Made by a program: the position numbers and the translations under genes. The notes under the pieces were generated by a model. It had not been told where the DNA came from. It ran no database searches and saw only the letters and a list, made by a program, of their open reading frames with translations. DNA of 64,000 bases from Geodermatophilus amargosae. GTDB taxonomy: Bacteria; Actinomycetota; Actinomycetes; Mycobacteriales; Geodermatophilaceae. The stretch spans positions 62,001 through 126,000 of the forward strand of contig NZ_FPBA01000014.1 of the NCBI RefSeq assembly GCF_900116515.1, in the 5' to 3' direction. Shown here in pieces: positions 37,375 to 46,644 of the stretch (the stretch's first letter is position 1; every line of letters starts with the position of its first letter).

Positions 37375-40080
37375 GTGCTGGTCGGACGGGACCGCGAACG
37401 TGCGGCGATCACTGCGCTGCTCGACGCCGCGCGTGCCGGAGCCGGCGGGTCGCTGGTGGTCCGCGGCGTGGCCGGGTCGGGCAAGTCGACGCTGCTGGCC
37501 GACGCGGTGACGGCCGCCTCCGGCATGCGGGTGATGCGCACGTCGGGGGTGGAGTCGGAGTCCCCGCTGGCGTTCGCCGCGCTGCAACGGCTGCTGTGGC
37601 CGCTGCGCCCCCGCATCGACAGCCTGCCCGCGCCACAGCGCGCCGCGCTGCGGGCCGCACTGGGCGAGGCCGCGGGCGAGGGCGACCGGTTCCTGGCGTT
37701 CCTGGGCACGCTGAGCCTGCTCGCCGACGCCGCCGAGGACGCACCCGTCCTCGCCGTGGTCGACGACGCGCAGTGGCTGGATGACGCCTCGGCCGCGGCG
37801 CTGCTGTTCGCCGCCCGCCGGCTGCAGGCGGAGCGGGTCGCGCTGCTGTTCGCCGCCCGCGACGGCGAGGCCTACGGCTTCGACGTCCCTGACCTGCCGA
37901 CAGTCGTCCTCGGCGGCATCACCGGAGCGGCCGCCGACACGCTGCTGGCCGCCCGGGCGCACGGTGCGGTCGACCCGGCGGTCCGCGACCGGCTGGTCGC
38001 CGCCACCGCGGGCAACCCGCTCGCCCTAGGTGAGCTCGCCGGGGTTCTGACCGGCGACCAGCTGGCCGGCCGGGCACCTCTGCCGACGGCCCTGCCGCTG
38101 ACCGGCGGGGTGGAGCGCGGGTTCCTCGACCGCTACCGGCGGCTGGCCGAGCCGACGCAGCGCTTCGTGCTGATCGCCGCCGCCGACGACACCGGCCTGC
38201 TGACCGTCGTGCGCGACGCCGCCGAGGAGCTGGACGCCGGCGAAGAGGCCCTCGACGAGGCCGAACGGTCCGGGCTGCTCACGGTCGACGGCAACGCCGT
38301 CTCCCTCTACCACCCGCTGGTGCGCTCGGCGGTGTACCGCGCAGCGACCAGCGCCCAGCGCCGCGCCGCGCACCGGGCGCTGGCCGACGTGCTCGGCGCC
38401 GACCCCGACCGCCGCGCCTGGCACCTGGCCGCGGCCGCCGACCGCCTCGATGACGCCGTCGTCGCCGCGCTCGACGGGGTGGCCGAGCGTGCGTCCGGGC
38501 GGGGCGGACACGAGGCGGCCGCCGCCGCCTGGGCACGCGCCGCGGAGCTCACCGCGGACTCGGCCGCGCGGGCCCGCAGGCTCGCCGCCGCGGCGCACGC
38601 GGCGTGGTTCGCCGCACAGCCGGAGCGGGCCAACTCGCTGGCCGAGGCGGCCCGCCCACTGGCCACCGATCCGCTGCTGCGCGCCGACGTGGACCGGCTA
38701 CGGGCACGGGTGGAGTGGAACGTCGGGTCGCCGCTGGTCGGGCACCGCATCCTGCTGCACGCGGCTACCGAAGTCGCCGACGTCGACATCGACCGCGCCC
38801 GGGCGATGACCATGCTGGCCGCGGCGGTCGGCACCCACGCCGGCGAGGGCGCCGAGGACATGACCGCCCAAGCGGCCCGGCTCGGCGACCCGGCCACCGC
38901 CGACGACGACCGCGGCCGCTGCTACGCCCGGCTGCTGTCCGGGTTCGTGCACGCCCGCGCCGGGCGCTGGCCCCAGGCCGCCGCGCAGTTCCGCCCGGCG
39001 TTCACCGAGTGCGACGCCGGCGAGGACGAGTACCTGCGGTCCAACCTCGGCGTGGCCGCCTTCCTGCTCGGCGACGCCGAGTCCGTCCTCACCCAGCACA
39101 CACGGCTGCTGTCCTGGGCGCGTGAGTCCGGCGCGCTGGTCACCATCGTCTACGCGCTCACCCTACGGGCATTCGGCGAGATCGCCACCGGTGACTGGCG
39201 GGCGGCCCTAGCCGGCGCAGCCGAGGCCCTCGACCTGGCCACCGGCAGCGGCCAGCCAGCGCTCACCCGATTCCCGCACGCCTGGCTCGCGCTGCTGGCC
39301 GCGCTCCGCGACCAGCCCGCGCAGCTGGCCGAGCACCTCGCCGCGGTGGACAGCACCCCAGGCGCCGGGGTGACCGCGCCGATCGTCGGCGACCTCATCC
39401 GCTGGGCCCGCGGACTGACCGCCGACACCCCCGCGGCGGCGGTGCATCACCTCCAGCAGCTGGGCCAGGGCACTGCCACCGTCGCCCGGCTGGCCGCCCT
39501 CGACCGGCTGGAGACCGCCGTTCGTGCCGACCGCCCCGACCTGGCGCGGACCTGGGCCGACGAGCTCGAGGACTTCGGTTCGGCCGTCGACGCCGGATGG
39601 GCGCTCGCCGCCGCCGCCTACGGCCGGGCATTGCTCGCCGAGGGGGCAGACGTCGAGGCGGAGTTCGAACGGGCGGTCAAGCACGCTGACGCCACCACCC
39701 ACCGGTTCGACCGCGCCCGCATCCACCTCGGCTTCGGCGAGCACCTGCGCCGAGCGCGCCGTCGCGTCGACGCCCGCGCCCACCTGCGCGACGCCCTGGA
39801 GGTGTTCGAGGAACTCGGCGCCACCCGCTGGGCGACCCGCGCGACCACCGAACTACGGGCCTCCGGAGAGACCGCCCGCCGCCGTGACGTCACCACCACC
39901 ACCGAACTGACCGCGCAGGAACGCCAGGTCGCGGCCCTGGTCCGACAAGGCCTGTCCAACCGGGACGTCGCCGCACGGCTGTTCGTGTCCCCACGCACCG
40001 TCGACTTCCACCTGCGCAACGTCTTCAGCAAGCTCGGCGTGGCCTCCCGCGCCGAGCTCACCGCACTACCGCTCGACTGA
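37375..40080 (+). CDS. LAL-type LuxR transcriptional regulator (ATPase plus HTH), copy 1
   Basis: The 901-residue protein has an N-terminal AAA-like ATPase with Walker A VAGSGKSTLLAD (residues 31-39 core) and Walker B VLAVVDDAQWLDD, the mid-region VRSAVYRAATSAQRRAAHRAL typical of LAL proteins, a long helical/TPR-like region, and a LuxR helix-turn-helix near residues 845-895 (LTAQERQVAALVRQGLSNRD and SPRTVDFHLRNVFSKLGV). LAL regulators are MalT-like, ATP-dependent activators. The GTG start has no clear ribosome binding site. It sits in the middle of four promoters that share the 17-bp motif and is the natural candidate regulator; this is not proven. Nine C follow the stop codon. Confidence 0.92.
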   Translation: MLVGRDRERAAITALLDAARAGAGGSLVVRGVAGSGKSTLLADAVTAASGMRVMRTSGVESESPLAFAALQRLLWPLRPRIDSLPAPQRAALRAALGEAAGEGDRFLAFLGTLSLLADAAEDAPVLAVVDDAQWLDDASAAALLFAARRLQAERVALLFAARDGEAYGFDVPDLPTVVLGGITGAAADTLLAARAHGAVDPAVRDRLVAATAGNPLALGELAGVLTGDQLAGRAPLPTALPLTGGVERGFLDRYRRLAEPTQRFVLIAAADDTGLLTVVRDAAEELDAGEEALDEAERSGLLTVDGNAVSLYHPLVRSAVYRAATSAQRRAAHRALADVLGADPDRRAWHLAAAADRLDDAVVAALDGVAERASGRGGHEAAAAAWARAAELTADSAARARRLAAAAHAAWFAAQPERANSLAEAARPLATDPLLRADVDRLRARVEWNVGSPLVGHRILLHAATEVADVDIDRARAMTMLAAAVGTHAGEGAEDMTAQAARLGDPATADDDRGRCYARLLSGFVHARAGRWPQAAAQFRPAFTECDAGEDEYLRSNLGVAAFLLGDAESVLTQHTRLLSWARESGALVTIVYALTLRAFGEIATGDWRAALAGAAEALDLATGSGQPALTRFPHAWLALLAALRDQPAQLAEHLAAVDSTPGAGVTAPIVGDLIRWARGLTADTPAAAVHHLQQLGQGTATVARLAALDRLETAVRADRPDLARTWADELEDFGSAVDAGWALAAAAYGRALLAEGADVEAEFERAVKHADATTHRFDRARIHLGFGEHLRRARRRVDARAHLRDALEVFEELGATRWATRATTELRASGETARRRDVTTTTELTAQERQVAALVRQGLSNRDVAARLFVSPRTVDFHLRNVFSKLGVASRAELTALPLD

Positions 40081-40121
40081 CCCCCCCCCAGCACGCCCCC
40101 CGGGGCCACCCGCATGTCCGA

Positions 40122-40162
40122 CCTGGCGGTCACCCCGGTGGCGGACCTGGCGGTTTTCCCGG
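40122..40162 (+). promoter_or_regulatory. Two tandem copies of the shared 17-bp motif
   Basis: CCTGGCGGTCACCCCGG at 40122-40138 and CCTGGCGGTTTTCCCGG at 40146-40162 are direct repeats 24 bases apart. The second is followed by CGTGA and, after 17 bases, by TAGCGT (40185-40190), a reasonable -10. The start of the next gene is 65 bases after the second copy. This promoter carries the clearest example of the motif. Confidence 0.75.
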
Positions 40163-40226
40163 CGTGACCCCGCCGGCCCCCTCCTAGCGTTCGAGCCAGC
40201 CCAGCCCGGACCAAGGAGCCCCTCTC

Positions 40227-40700
40227 ATGACCCGCACCACCGCGGCGCCCACGGAGTTGGCCACCCGCCGCAGCGGCGGCCTACGCGGCGCGCTGGCCCG
40301 CCGCTGGCCGGCCGCGCTCGGCGCCGTCGCCGCCGTCTCCAGCCTCGTGCTCGTCGCCCCGCTGCCCGCTCCCGCGCAGGTCTCGATCAGCGCCTGGTGC
40401 GTGCTGCTCGCCGCGGTGATCTACCTGACCTGGGGCACCGCCCGCGGCGACCTCGGCGACCGGCGGCTGCTGACCGCGCAGACCGCGGCCGTCCTCGCCT
40501 TCGGCGCGGTGGCCATGGCGGCGGTCGCCGTCGACCCGGCCACCGCCCGCTACGTGCTGGCCGCCGGCTGGCTCGCCCACGCCACCTGGGACGTCGCCCA
40601 CCACCGCATCGGGCGGGTCGTGCCCCGCTGGTACGCCGAGACCTGCCTGGTCGCCGACCTCACCCTCGCCACCGTGCTGCTCACCATCGGCCTCGGCTGA
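40227..40700 (+). CDS. Small four-helix membrane protein
   Basis: The 157-residue protein has a basic N-terminus, then four hydrophobic segments (WPAALGAVAAVSSLVLVAPL, VCVLL-type second segment, AVLAFGAVAMAAVAV, TLATVLLTIGL) and a conserved-looking loop with WLAHATWDVAHHRIGRVVPRW and a nearby ETCLVAD. His-Asp-His loops like this occur in uncharacterised actinobacterial membrane proteins; the role is unknown. An AAGGAG ribosome binding site precedes the ATG. It has two copies of the shared 17-bp motif and is followed after 56 bases by a flavin monooxygenase, probably in one operon. Confidence 0.75.
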   Translation: MTRTTAAPTELATRRSGGLRGALARRWPAALGAVAAVSSLVLVAPLPAPAQVSISAWCVLLAAVIYLTWGTARGDLGDRRLLTAQTAAVLAFGAVAMAAVAVDPATARYVLAAGWLAHATWDVAHHRIGRVVPRWYAETCLVADLTLATVLLTIGLG

Positions 40701-40756
40701 CCGCCGCTGGCCCGCCAGCCCTGCCCGTTCCACCCGTCGTCCTGTCAGGAGATCTC

Positions 40757-41887
40757 ATGCCCACGCCGCTGCCCCTGCCCCGCTCCACCGCCGATGAGGT
40801 CCTCGATGTGCTCGTCGTCGGCGCCGGCCAGGCCGGCCTCGCCCTCGGCCACCACCTCAGCGCCCAGGGTGCGGACTTCCTGCTCGTCGACGCCGCACCC
40901 GAGATCGGCTCCTCGTGGCGGTCCCGCTGGGACTCGCTGCGGCTGTTCAGCCCCGCGCAGTACGACTCGCTACCGGGCCTGCCGTTCCCCGCACCCGCCG
41001 ACACCCACCCGACCAAGGACGAGGTCGCCGACTACCTGGCCGCCTACGTCGACCACTTCGCCTTGCCGGTGCGCCTCTCCACTCCGGTGTTCAGGCTGCA
41101 CCGCGACGCCGACGGCACCTTCGCGGCGACCACTCCGACCGGCACGGTGCGCGCCCGGCAGGTCGTCGTCGCCACCGGCCCGTTCCAGACCCCGCACATT
41201 CCCACCCTCGCCGACCGGCTGGACCCGGACGTGAGGCAGCTGCACAGCGCCGAGTACCGCAACCCCACCCAGCTGCCCGGCGACGGCCGCGTGCTCGTCG
41301 TCGGAGCGGCCAACTCCGGCCTGCAGATCGCCGCCGAACTGGCCGCCACCCAGGCGGTGACGGTGGCCGTCGGCACCCGTCCGACCGAGCTGCCCCAGCG
41401 CATCGCCGGCCGCGACTTGTTCTTCTGGCTGACCCGCTCGGGGTTCTTCACCGTACCCAGCCACACCCGTATCGCTCGCCGGCTGCGGGCGCGCGGCGAT
41501 CTGGTCATCGGCACCCGCAGCCGCGACCTGCGCCGCCGCGGCATCGACTTCCGGCCGCGGCTGACCGACATCGACGGCCGCACGGCCCGGTTCGCCGACG
41601 GCAGTAGCGTCGCCGTCGACGCGGTCGTGTGGGCCACCGGCTACCGGCCCGACTACTCCTGGCTGCACGTACCCGGTGTCGTCGTCGACGGGGCCGTGCG
41701 CCACACCGCCGGGGTCACCGACGTGCCCGGGCTGTACTTCCTCGGGCTGCCGTGGCAGACCTGCCGCGGCTCGGCACTGCTCGGCTTCGTCGGCGCCGAC
41801 GCCGCCGCTCTCGCCGGCCGCCTGGCCGCCGACGCCGCCCAGCCCGAGCGGCCGACGCCGGTGACCCCGGCGGTTCTCCAGGCGTGA
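40757..41887 (+). CDS. FAD/NADPH-dependent flavin monooxygenase (BVMO/FMO-like)
   Basis: From an ATG preceded by AGGAGA the protein has 376 residues. The FAD Rossmann motif is VLVVGAGQAGLALGHHL, then IGSSWRSRWDSLRLFSPAQY, which resembles the FMO-type active region, and a second nucleotide motif VLVVGAANSGLQIAAELA for NADPH. ATGYRPDYSWL near the end is the conserved ATG-containing motif. Family members oxidise N, S or ketone groups, or act in metal or amine detoxification. No substrate can be assigned. It follows the four-helix membrane protein and shares its motif-bearing promoter. Confidence 0.88.
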   Translation: MPTPLPLPRSTADEVLDVLVVGAGQAGLALGHHLSAQGADFLLVDAAPEIGSSWRSRWDSLRLFSPAQYDSLPGLPFPAPADTHPTKDEVADYLAAYVDHFALPVRLSTPVFRLHRDADGTFAATTPTGTVRARQVVVATGPFQTPHIPTLADRLDPDVRQLHSAEYRNPTQLPGDGRVLVVGAANSGLQIAAELAATQAVTVAVGTRPTELPQRIAGRDLFFWLTRSGFFTVPSHTRIARRLRARGDLVIGTRSRDLRRRGIDFRPRLTDIDGRTARFADGSSVAVDAVVWATGYRPDYSWLHVPGVVVDGAVRHTAGVTDVPGLYFLGLPWQTCRGSALLGFVGADAAALAGRLAADAAQPERPTPVTPAVLQA

Positions 41888-41944
41888 CGCCGGTTCCGCG
41901 GCGAGGGCGGGACGGGTCCGGCGGCACCGAGCCGGGGTCGGTGC

Positions 41945-42609
41945 CGCCCCTGGTCGAGCCGGAACGGCGGATAGCGGTCGGTCATGAGCGCCGCGTAGGT
42001 AGCCACCCGCAGCGCCCACCGGTCGATGCCGAGGACGACGTCGTGGAGCGGCCCGGGGTAGCGGGCGGTGAACAGCAGCACGATCGCGGCAATCAGGACG
42101 AGCAGGCTCAGCAGGCCGCCGGCGCCCCAGTCGGTGCCCCAGTCGCTGTGTCCCGCCGCGGGTGCCCAGCCACAACCCGCCACCGACGAAGACGGCGAGG
42201 ACGAGGAAGTGCGGGATGACCAGCAGCCACTTCACGAAGATGAGGCCCCGGGACAGCCGTTCGGGGTAGGCCACGTCCAGGTCCGCCGGATAGTCGGGCA
42301 CGTCGGCAAGCGTGAACGACGAACAACGGTCGGTGCCCAGGGCGCCGTAGCCGTAGCCGTAGTAGTGCACGCGCCAGGACCACCGCATGACTCCGACGTT
42401 GAGGTCGAACAGCGACCCGGATAGCGACCCGTGAACAGGATCGCGAAGAACGCGATCACCGTGACGACGACAAGGGCCACCGACAGGAAGAACAGCACGA
42501 CGTAGTGCGGAATCAACAGCAGCCACTTCACCAGCCACAACCCGCGGGAAAGCGACGGGTCCAGTGCCGCGTCGACGCGTACCGGATAGGACGTCCGGGG
42601 ATCGGTCAC
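41945..42609 (-). pseudogene. DUF4389 membrane protein with two frameshifts
   Basis: The GTG at 42609 opens LDPSLSRGLWLVKWLLLIPHY and FFAILFTGRYPG. After one lost base near 42417 the next frame reads SLFDLNVGVMRWSWRVHYYG and RLSRGLIFVKWLLVIPHFLVL. After a further shift near 42145 a third frame reads SDWGTDWGAGGLLSLLVLIA and LLFTARYPGPLHDVVLGIDR. Together they form a complete DUF4389-like protein of about 220 residues with three helices. The GTG overlaps the stop of the MDR gene upstream (GTGA). The function of this family is unknown and here it is probably not expressed intact. Confidence 0.82.
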
Positions 42610-43697
42610 GTCACGCTCCCCGAGGCCGGGGTCTTGACGTTGCAGGGGCGAATGGAGACGACGAGCTTGCCGCGGGCCTGCCCGCCCTGCATCCGCTCGA
42701 TGGCCGCAGGGACCTCGCGGAGGGGGTAGATGCGGTCGATCGCGGGGACGAGCTCTCCGGCCTCGATCAGGTCGCGCAGGGTCATCAGGTCGGCGGCCTT
42801 CTCCGACGCCACGAACGTGCCCATCTGCTGACCCACGAACAGCGACAGCACCTTGGCCCGGATCCCGCGGTCACTGCCACCGAGCAGCCGTCCGCCGGTC
42901 TCTCCGCCGACGATGACCAGTCGTCCGCGTGGGGTGAGGGCGCGCCGGAGACGTGGCAGCCGGGCGTTGCCGCCGATGTCGATGATGACGTCGAAGCGGG
43001 GTCCGCCGTCGGCGAAGTCCTCATGGGCGTAGTCGATGACGTGATCGGCGCCCCGCGCCCGGACCAGGTCCGCCTTGCTGGTGCTGCACACACCGGTGAC
43101 CTCGGCGCCCGACGCCTTGGCGATCTGCACCGCGAAGCTGCCCACTCCTCCCGAGGCGCCGATGACCAGCACCTTCTCACCGGGATGGACGCGTCCGAGG
43201 CTTCGGACTGCCTGCAGGGCGGTGCCCCCGGACACCGGGACGGCGGCCGCCTGCTCGAAGGAGAGGTTCGCCGGCTTCCGGGCCAGCTTGGCCGGTCGGG
43301 CGGACACGTACTCGGCGAAGGTGGCGGTGGCCATCCCGTACACCTCGTCGCCCGGGACGAAGCCGGTCACGTCGGCGCCGACGGCCTCGATCGTTCCGGC
43401 CAGGTTCCGGCCCGGGTTGGCGTACTTCGGCCGACGGAGACCGAACCCCGCGATCCGGATGGGGTAGGGGAGGCCGGCCATCATGTGCCAGGTCCCCCGG
43501 TCCACGCAGGCCGCGTGCACGCGCACCAGGACCTCGTCGCCTGCGATCGTGGGCTGGTCGATCTCCGTCAGCCGGAGGACGCCCTCGGGGTCAGGGCCGT
43601 AGCGGTCCTGGACGATGGCCGACATGGTTCGACGGCCGGGGGATGGGGCGTCGCCCATCTCGACGACATCTTCAGCGTGCACGTTCACGTTCTTCAC
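42606..43697 (-). CDS. MDR-superfamily NAD(P)-dependent oxidoreductase (quinone-oxidoreductase-like)
   Basis: The 363-residue protein is a zinc-lacking MDR: GroES-like N-terminus (VLVRVHAACVDRGTWHMM), PGRNLAGTIEAVGADVTGFVPGDEVYG, nucleotide motif VLVIGASGGVGSFAVQIAKA and FDVIIDIGGNARL. Such enzymes are related to zeta-crystallin and reduce quinones or enones with NADPH. A later ATG at 43625 would give the more usual N-terminus (SAIVQDRYGP); the first start has a weak leader. It overlaps the broken DUF4389 gene by GTGA, so they form an operon. A LAL regulator gene lies upstream on the same strand. Confidence 0.85.
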   Translation of the reverse strand: MKNVNVHAEDVVEMGDAPSPGRRTMSAIVQDRYGPDPEGVLRLTEIDQPTIAGDEVLVRVHAACVDRGTWHMMAGLPYPIRIAGFGLRRPKYANPGRNLAGTIEAVGADVTGFVPGDEVYGMATATFAEYVSARPAKLARKPANLSFEQAAAVPVSGGTALQAVRSLGRVHPGEKVLVIGASGGVGSFAVQIAKASGAEVTGVCSTSKADLVRARGADHVIDYAHEDFADGGPRFDVIIDIGGNARLPRLRRALTPRGRLVIVGGETGGRLLGGSDRGIRAKVLSLFVGQQMGTFVASEKAADLMTLRDLIEAGELVPAIDRIYPLREVPAAIERMQGGQARGKLVVSIRPCNVKTPASGSVT

Positions 43698-43816
43698 CTC
43701 ATGTGGGTCGACGGGGCTGACACCACGAGGATCCGGAGTGCGACGTCGCCGTCGCCTCCGTGGAACTACCTGGGTCGGACGATGTGCGTCAGGCGCTCGT
43801 CACCGGTCGCACGCGA

Positions 43817-46627
43817 TCAGCTGAGATCGAGCTGGGCCATCTCGCCACGGGACCGGACGCCGAGTTTCTGATAAGCGTTGCTCAGGTGGTATTCCACGGT
43901 CCGAGGGCTGAGGAACAGCCGGGCGGCGATCTCGCGGTTGGCGAGGCCGGAGCTGACGAGCAGGGCCGTCTGCCGCTCCTGCGGCGTGAGATCCCCGGTG
44001 GTCGTGCTGTTCCGTTTGCGGGCTGTCACGCCGGACGCGCGCAGCTCTTGCCGCGCCCGCTCAGCCCACGGTTCGGCCCGCAGGTCGTCGAACACCTGGA
44101 GGGCGGCGCCGAGGTGGGAGCGGGCGTCGACGCGGCGGCGGTTCCGTCGCAGGAACTCCCCGTACGCCAGTTGCGTGCGGGCCTGCCCGAACGGACGTCC
44201 GGCGGCCTGATGCAACTGGAGGGCGTCCTGGAAGTGCCGCTCAGCGACGTCGCCATGGGTGAGGAGCGCACGTCCGTGCTCGGCGATCGCTGCAGGGGCC
44301 GCCGCCCCGACCTGGGCGGCCCACGCCGTCAACTCGTCGACCACCTGCTGGACGACGTCGGTCCGGCCGGCGCGCTGGGCGACCTCCAGCCGGTCGAGTG
44401 CGGCGGACCGGCAGATCGTCGGATGACGGATCCGCTCGAGGTGGTGCAGTGCCCCGTGGGTATCGGAGGCGTTGGCGGCGAGTACGCCCTCGGCCCACTC
44501 GGTCATGTCCACGGCCGCCGCGCCGACGATGCCCATGGGGCCATCAGCGCGCATCGCCTCGAGTTCGGCCAGCGGGTCCGGCCGGGCGGATTCACCGCGG
44601 AACGCCGCCAGCAGCCCCAACCACGCCAGCGGCATCGCGGTCAGCGGCGCCTGCCCTACGCCGCGGGCGAGGACGAGGGCCTCGTTCGCCGACGCTGCTG
44701 CCCCACTCCAGTCCCCGTCGGCGAGCTGGGCGGACGGGAGTCGCGACAGGGCCCACACGGCGTTGGTGAGCGAGCCGCCGTCCCGCGCCAGGGCGAGGAG
44801 CCCTCCGTAGGTCCACCGGATCGCTTCGCGATCGGCGAGGTGCAGAGCCGCCACGCCGAGGTTTCCCAGCAGGTCGGGGTCCGGGGGGAGCGATTGTCCG
44901 ATGCGGAACGCGTCGTGCCAGGCGGCTGCGGCGCCGGCCATCTCGCGGCGGAGGAAGTAACGGTGGCCGCGCAGGAGGGCCGCGAAGCACCGCAGTCGCG
45001 CCGGTGCACTCTCCTCGGCGGCCCCCGAGAAGTTGACGTCTTCGTCGGCGGGGATGTCCCAGCTCCAGGTCGCCAGAGCCGTGGCCAGCATCGCCATCTC
45101 GAGGGCGCGGGCGCTGTCGAGGACGGCGACGTCCCGGGCGGCACTCAGGACGATCCGCCGTCCTGTCTGCGGCGAACCGATGTGCCACTCGATCCTGCCC
45201 CGGAGCCAGTCGACGTCGGCACGCAGCAACGGGTCGTCCGTGGCCTCGCGGGCACCGTCGGCCAGGGTCCGCGCGCGGGCACCGTCACCGGCCAGCCAGG
45301 CGCTGCTCGCGGCAGCGAACAGACGCTGCGCCCGGGCACCGGCAGAGCAGCTGAGTTCGGCAGCACGCTCGGCAGCCCTGCTCGCAGCCTCGTGTCCGCC
45401 GCGGCGGGTGGCGCGCCCAGCGAGTGCGTCGAGGTCACCGGCCACGGCGTCGTCGAGGCCGGTGGTGGCGAGTGCGGCATGCCAGGTCCCGCGGTCCGGG
45501 TCACCCGCCGCGGTCAGCACGGCCGCCAGCACCCCGTGCGTGCGCTGCCGCTGCGACGCGCTCGCTGCGCTGTAGACCGCTGAGCGCACGAGCGGGTGCC
45601 GTAGCCGGACGTCGTCGCCATCGACGTGGAGCAGCCCTGAGCGCTCTGCGGCGTCCAGCGCCCCATCACCCGCGCCGAGTCGAGCGGCCGTCTGCCGGAT
45701 GATCGACAGCCGGCCGGAGTCATCGGCGGCGGCAGCCAGCAACAGCGCTTGAGCGTCGCCGGGCAGCCGGCGGCACCGGTCCAGGAAGGCCCTCTCCACC
45801 CCCTGCGTCAGCGGTAGCTGTGCCGGGAGCCGCAACCGCCCGGCGAGCTGCCCCTCGGACAGGACGGTGGGGAGTTCGACGAGCGCGAGTGGGTTGCCGC
45901 CGGTGCGGATCCGCAGCTCGTCGCGCACCGCGACGCCCATCTCGACGCCGACGTGCTGGGCGAGGAGGGCGGAGGCCGCGTCGGCGTCCAGGCCGGGTAC
46001 GACGAGTTCGGGGACGCCGAGCGCGTCGAAGTGGTGCTCTTCGCCGTCGCGGGCGGCGAAGAGCAACGCGAGGCGGTCGGCGTGCAGTCGACGGGCGACG
46101 AAGAGCAACGCCTCGGCAGACGCCGCATCGAGCCAGTGGGCGTCGTCGATGATGCAGATGAGCGGCTGCTTCTCCGCGGTCTCGGCCAGTAGCGACAAGG
46201 TCGCTGCGAACACGAGGAAGCGTTCGTCGGTCGACCCGTCGCCGCCACTGCGGTCCTCGTCCTCACCCAGCGCGCCGCGCAGCGCCCGGGCCTGGACGGG
46301 CGGGATGCGCCCCAAGTTCCCGAGGACGGGCCGCAGCAGCCGGTGCAGCGCCGCAAAGGGCAGCGGTGACTCGGACTCGATGCCCGCGGTCCACAGGACG
46401 GCGACGGCGTCGGCACGGTCGATCGCGTCGGTCAGCAGCGCGGTCTTGCCGACCCCCGGCTCACCGTGCACCACGAGGGCACTGCCACGGGCATCGATGG
46501 CCCCGGCGACGAGCAGGTCGATCCGGGCTCGCTCCGCTTCCCGCCCGTGGAGCACGTCGCGGACCGTACTCCGTTCCAGCGCGGGGGAGCCGGTCCTCGC
46601 ACCCGCCGGACGCCGGCATCGCCACAC
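43817..46627 (-). CDS. LAL-type LuxR transcriptional regulator, copy 2
   Basis: The 936-residue protein has Walker A GEPGVGKTALLTDAI near residue 55, Walker B PLICIIDDAHWLD, the LAL mid-region VRSAVYSAASASQRQRTHGVL, a helical region, and a C-terminal LuxR HTH (LTPQERQTALLVSSGLANRE, SPRTVEYHLSNAYQKLGVRS). It is a paralogue of the copy at 37375 and even closer to the remnant at 50805. The first start lies in a poorly conserved Arg-rich lead, and a later in-frame GTG near residue 22 (VRDVLHGREAER) is likely. It is divergent from an ABC exporter with a palindrome between them, so it may regulate that exporter. Confidence 0.92.
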   Translation of the reverse strand: MWRCRRPAGARTGSPALERSTVRDVLHGREAERARIDLLVAGAIDARGSALVVHGEPGVGKTALLTDAIDRADAVAVLWTAGIESESPLPFAALHRLLRPVLGNLGRIPPVQARALRGALGEDEDRSGGDGSTDERFLVFAATLSLLAETAEKQPLICIIDDAHWLDAASAEALLFVARRLHADRLALLFAARDGEEHHFDALGVPELVVPGLDADAASALLAQHVGVEMGVAVRDELRIRTGGNPLALVELPTVLSEGQLAGRLRLPAQLPLTQGVERAFLDRCRRLPGDAQALLLAAAADDSGRLSIIRQTAARLGAGDGALDAAERSGLLHVDGDDVRLRHPLVRSAVYSAASASQRQRTHGVLAAVLTAAGDPDRGTWHAALATTGLDDAVAGDLDALAGRATRRGGHEAASRAAERAAELSCSAGARAQRLFAAASSAWLAGDGARARTLADGAREATDDPLLRADVDWLRGRIEWHIGSPQTGRRIVLSAARDVAVLDSARALEMAMLATALATWSWDIPADEDVNFSGAAEESAPARLRCFAALLRGHRYFLRREMAGAAAAWHDAFRIGQSLPPDPDLLGNLGVAALHLADREAIRWTYGGLLALARDGGSLTNAVWALSRLPSAQLADGDWSGAAASANEALVLARGVGQAPLTAMPLAWLGLLAAFRGESARPDPLAELEAMRADGPMGIVGAAAVDMTEWAEGVLAANASDTHGALHHLERIRHPTICRSAALDRLEVAQRAGRTDVVQQVVDELTAWAAQVGAAAPAAIAEHGRALLTHGDVAERHFQDALQLHQAAGRPFGQARTQLAYGEFLRRNRRRVDARSHLGAALQVFDDLRAEPWAERARQELRASGVTARKRNSTTTGDLTPQERQTALLVSSGLANREIAARLFLSPRTVEYHLSNAYQKLGVRSRGEMAQLDLS

Positions 46628-46644
46628 CGCTCAGGGGTGCTCAG

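Noticed and set aside
40122..40162. Short spaced repeats considered as a CRISPR seed
   Set aside because: Only two units, 24-base period and clear promoter context; no cas gene is present. No CRISPR array was seen in the window.
41866..41882. Sixth copy of the 17-bp motif (CCCGGCGGTTCTCCAGG followed by CGTGA)
   Set aside because: It fits the pattern but overlaps the monooxygenase stop codon, and no plus-strand gene follows. I do not count it as a functional site, though a lost gene is possible.
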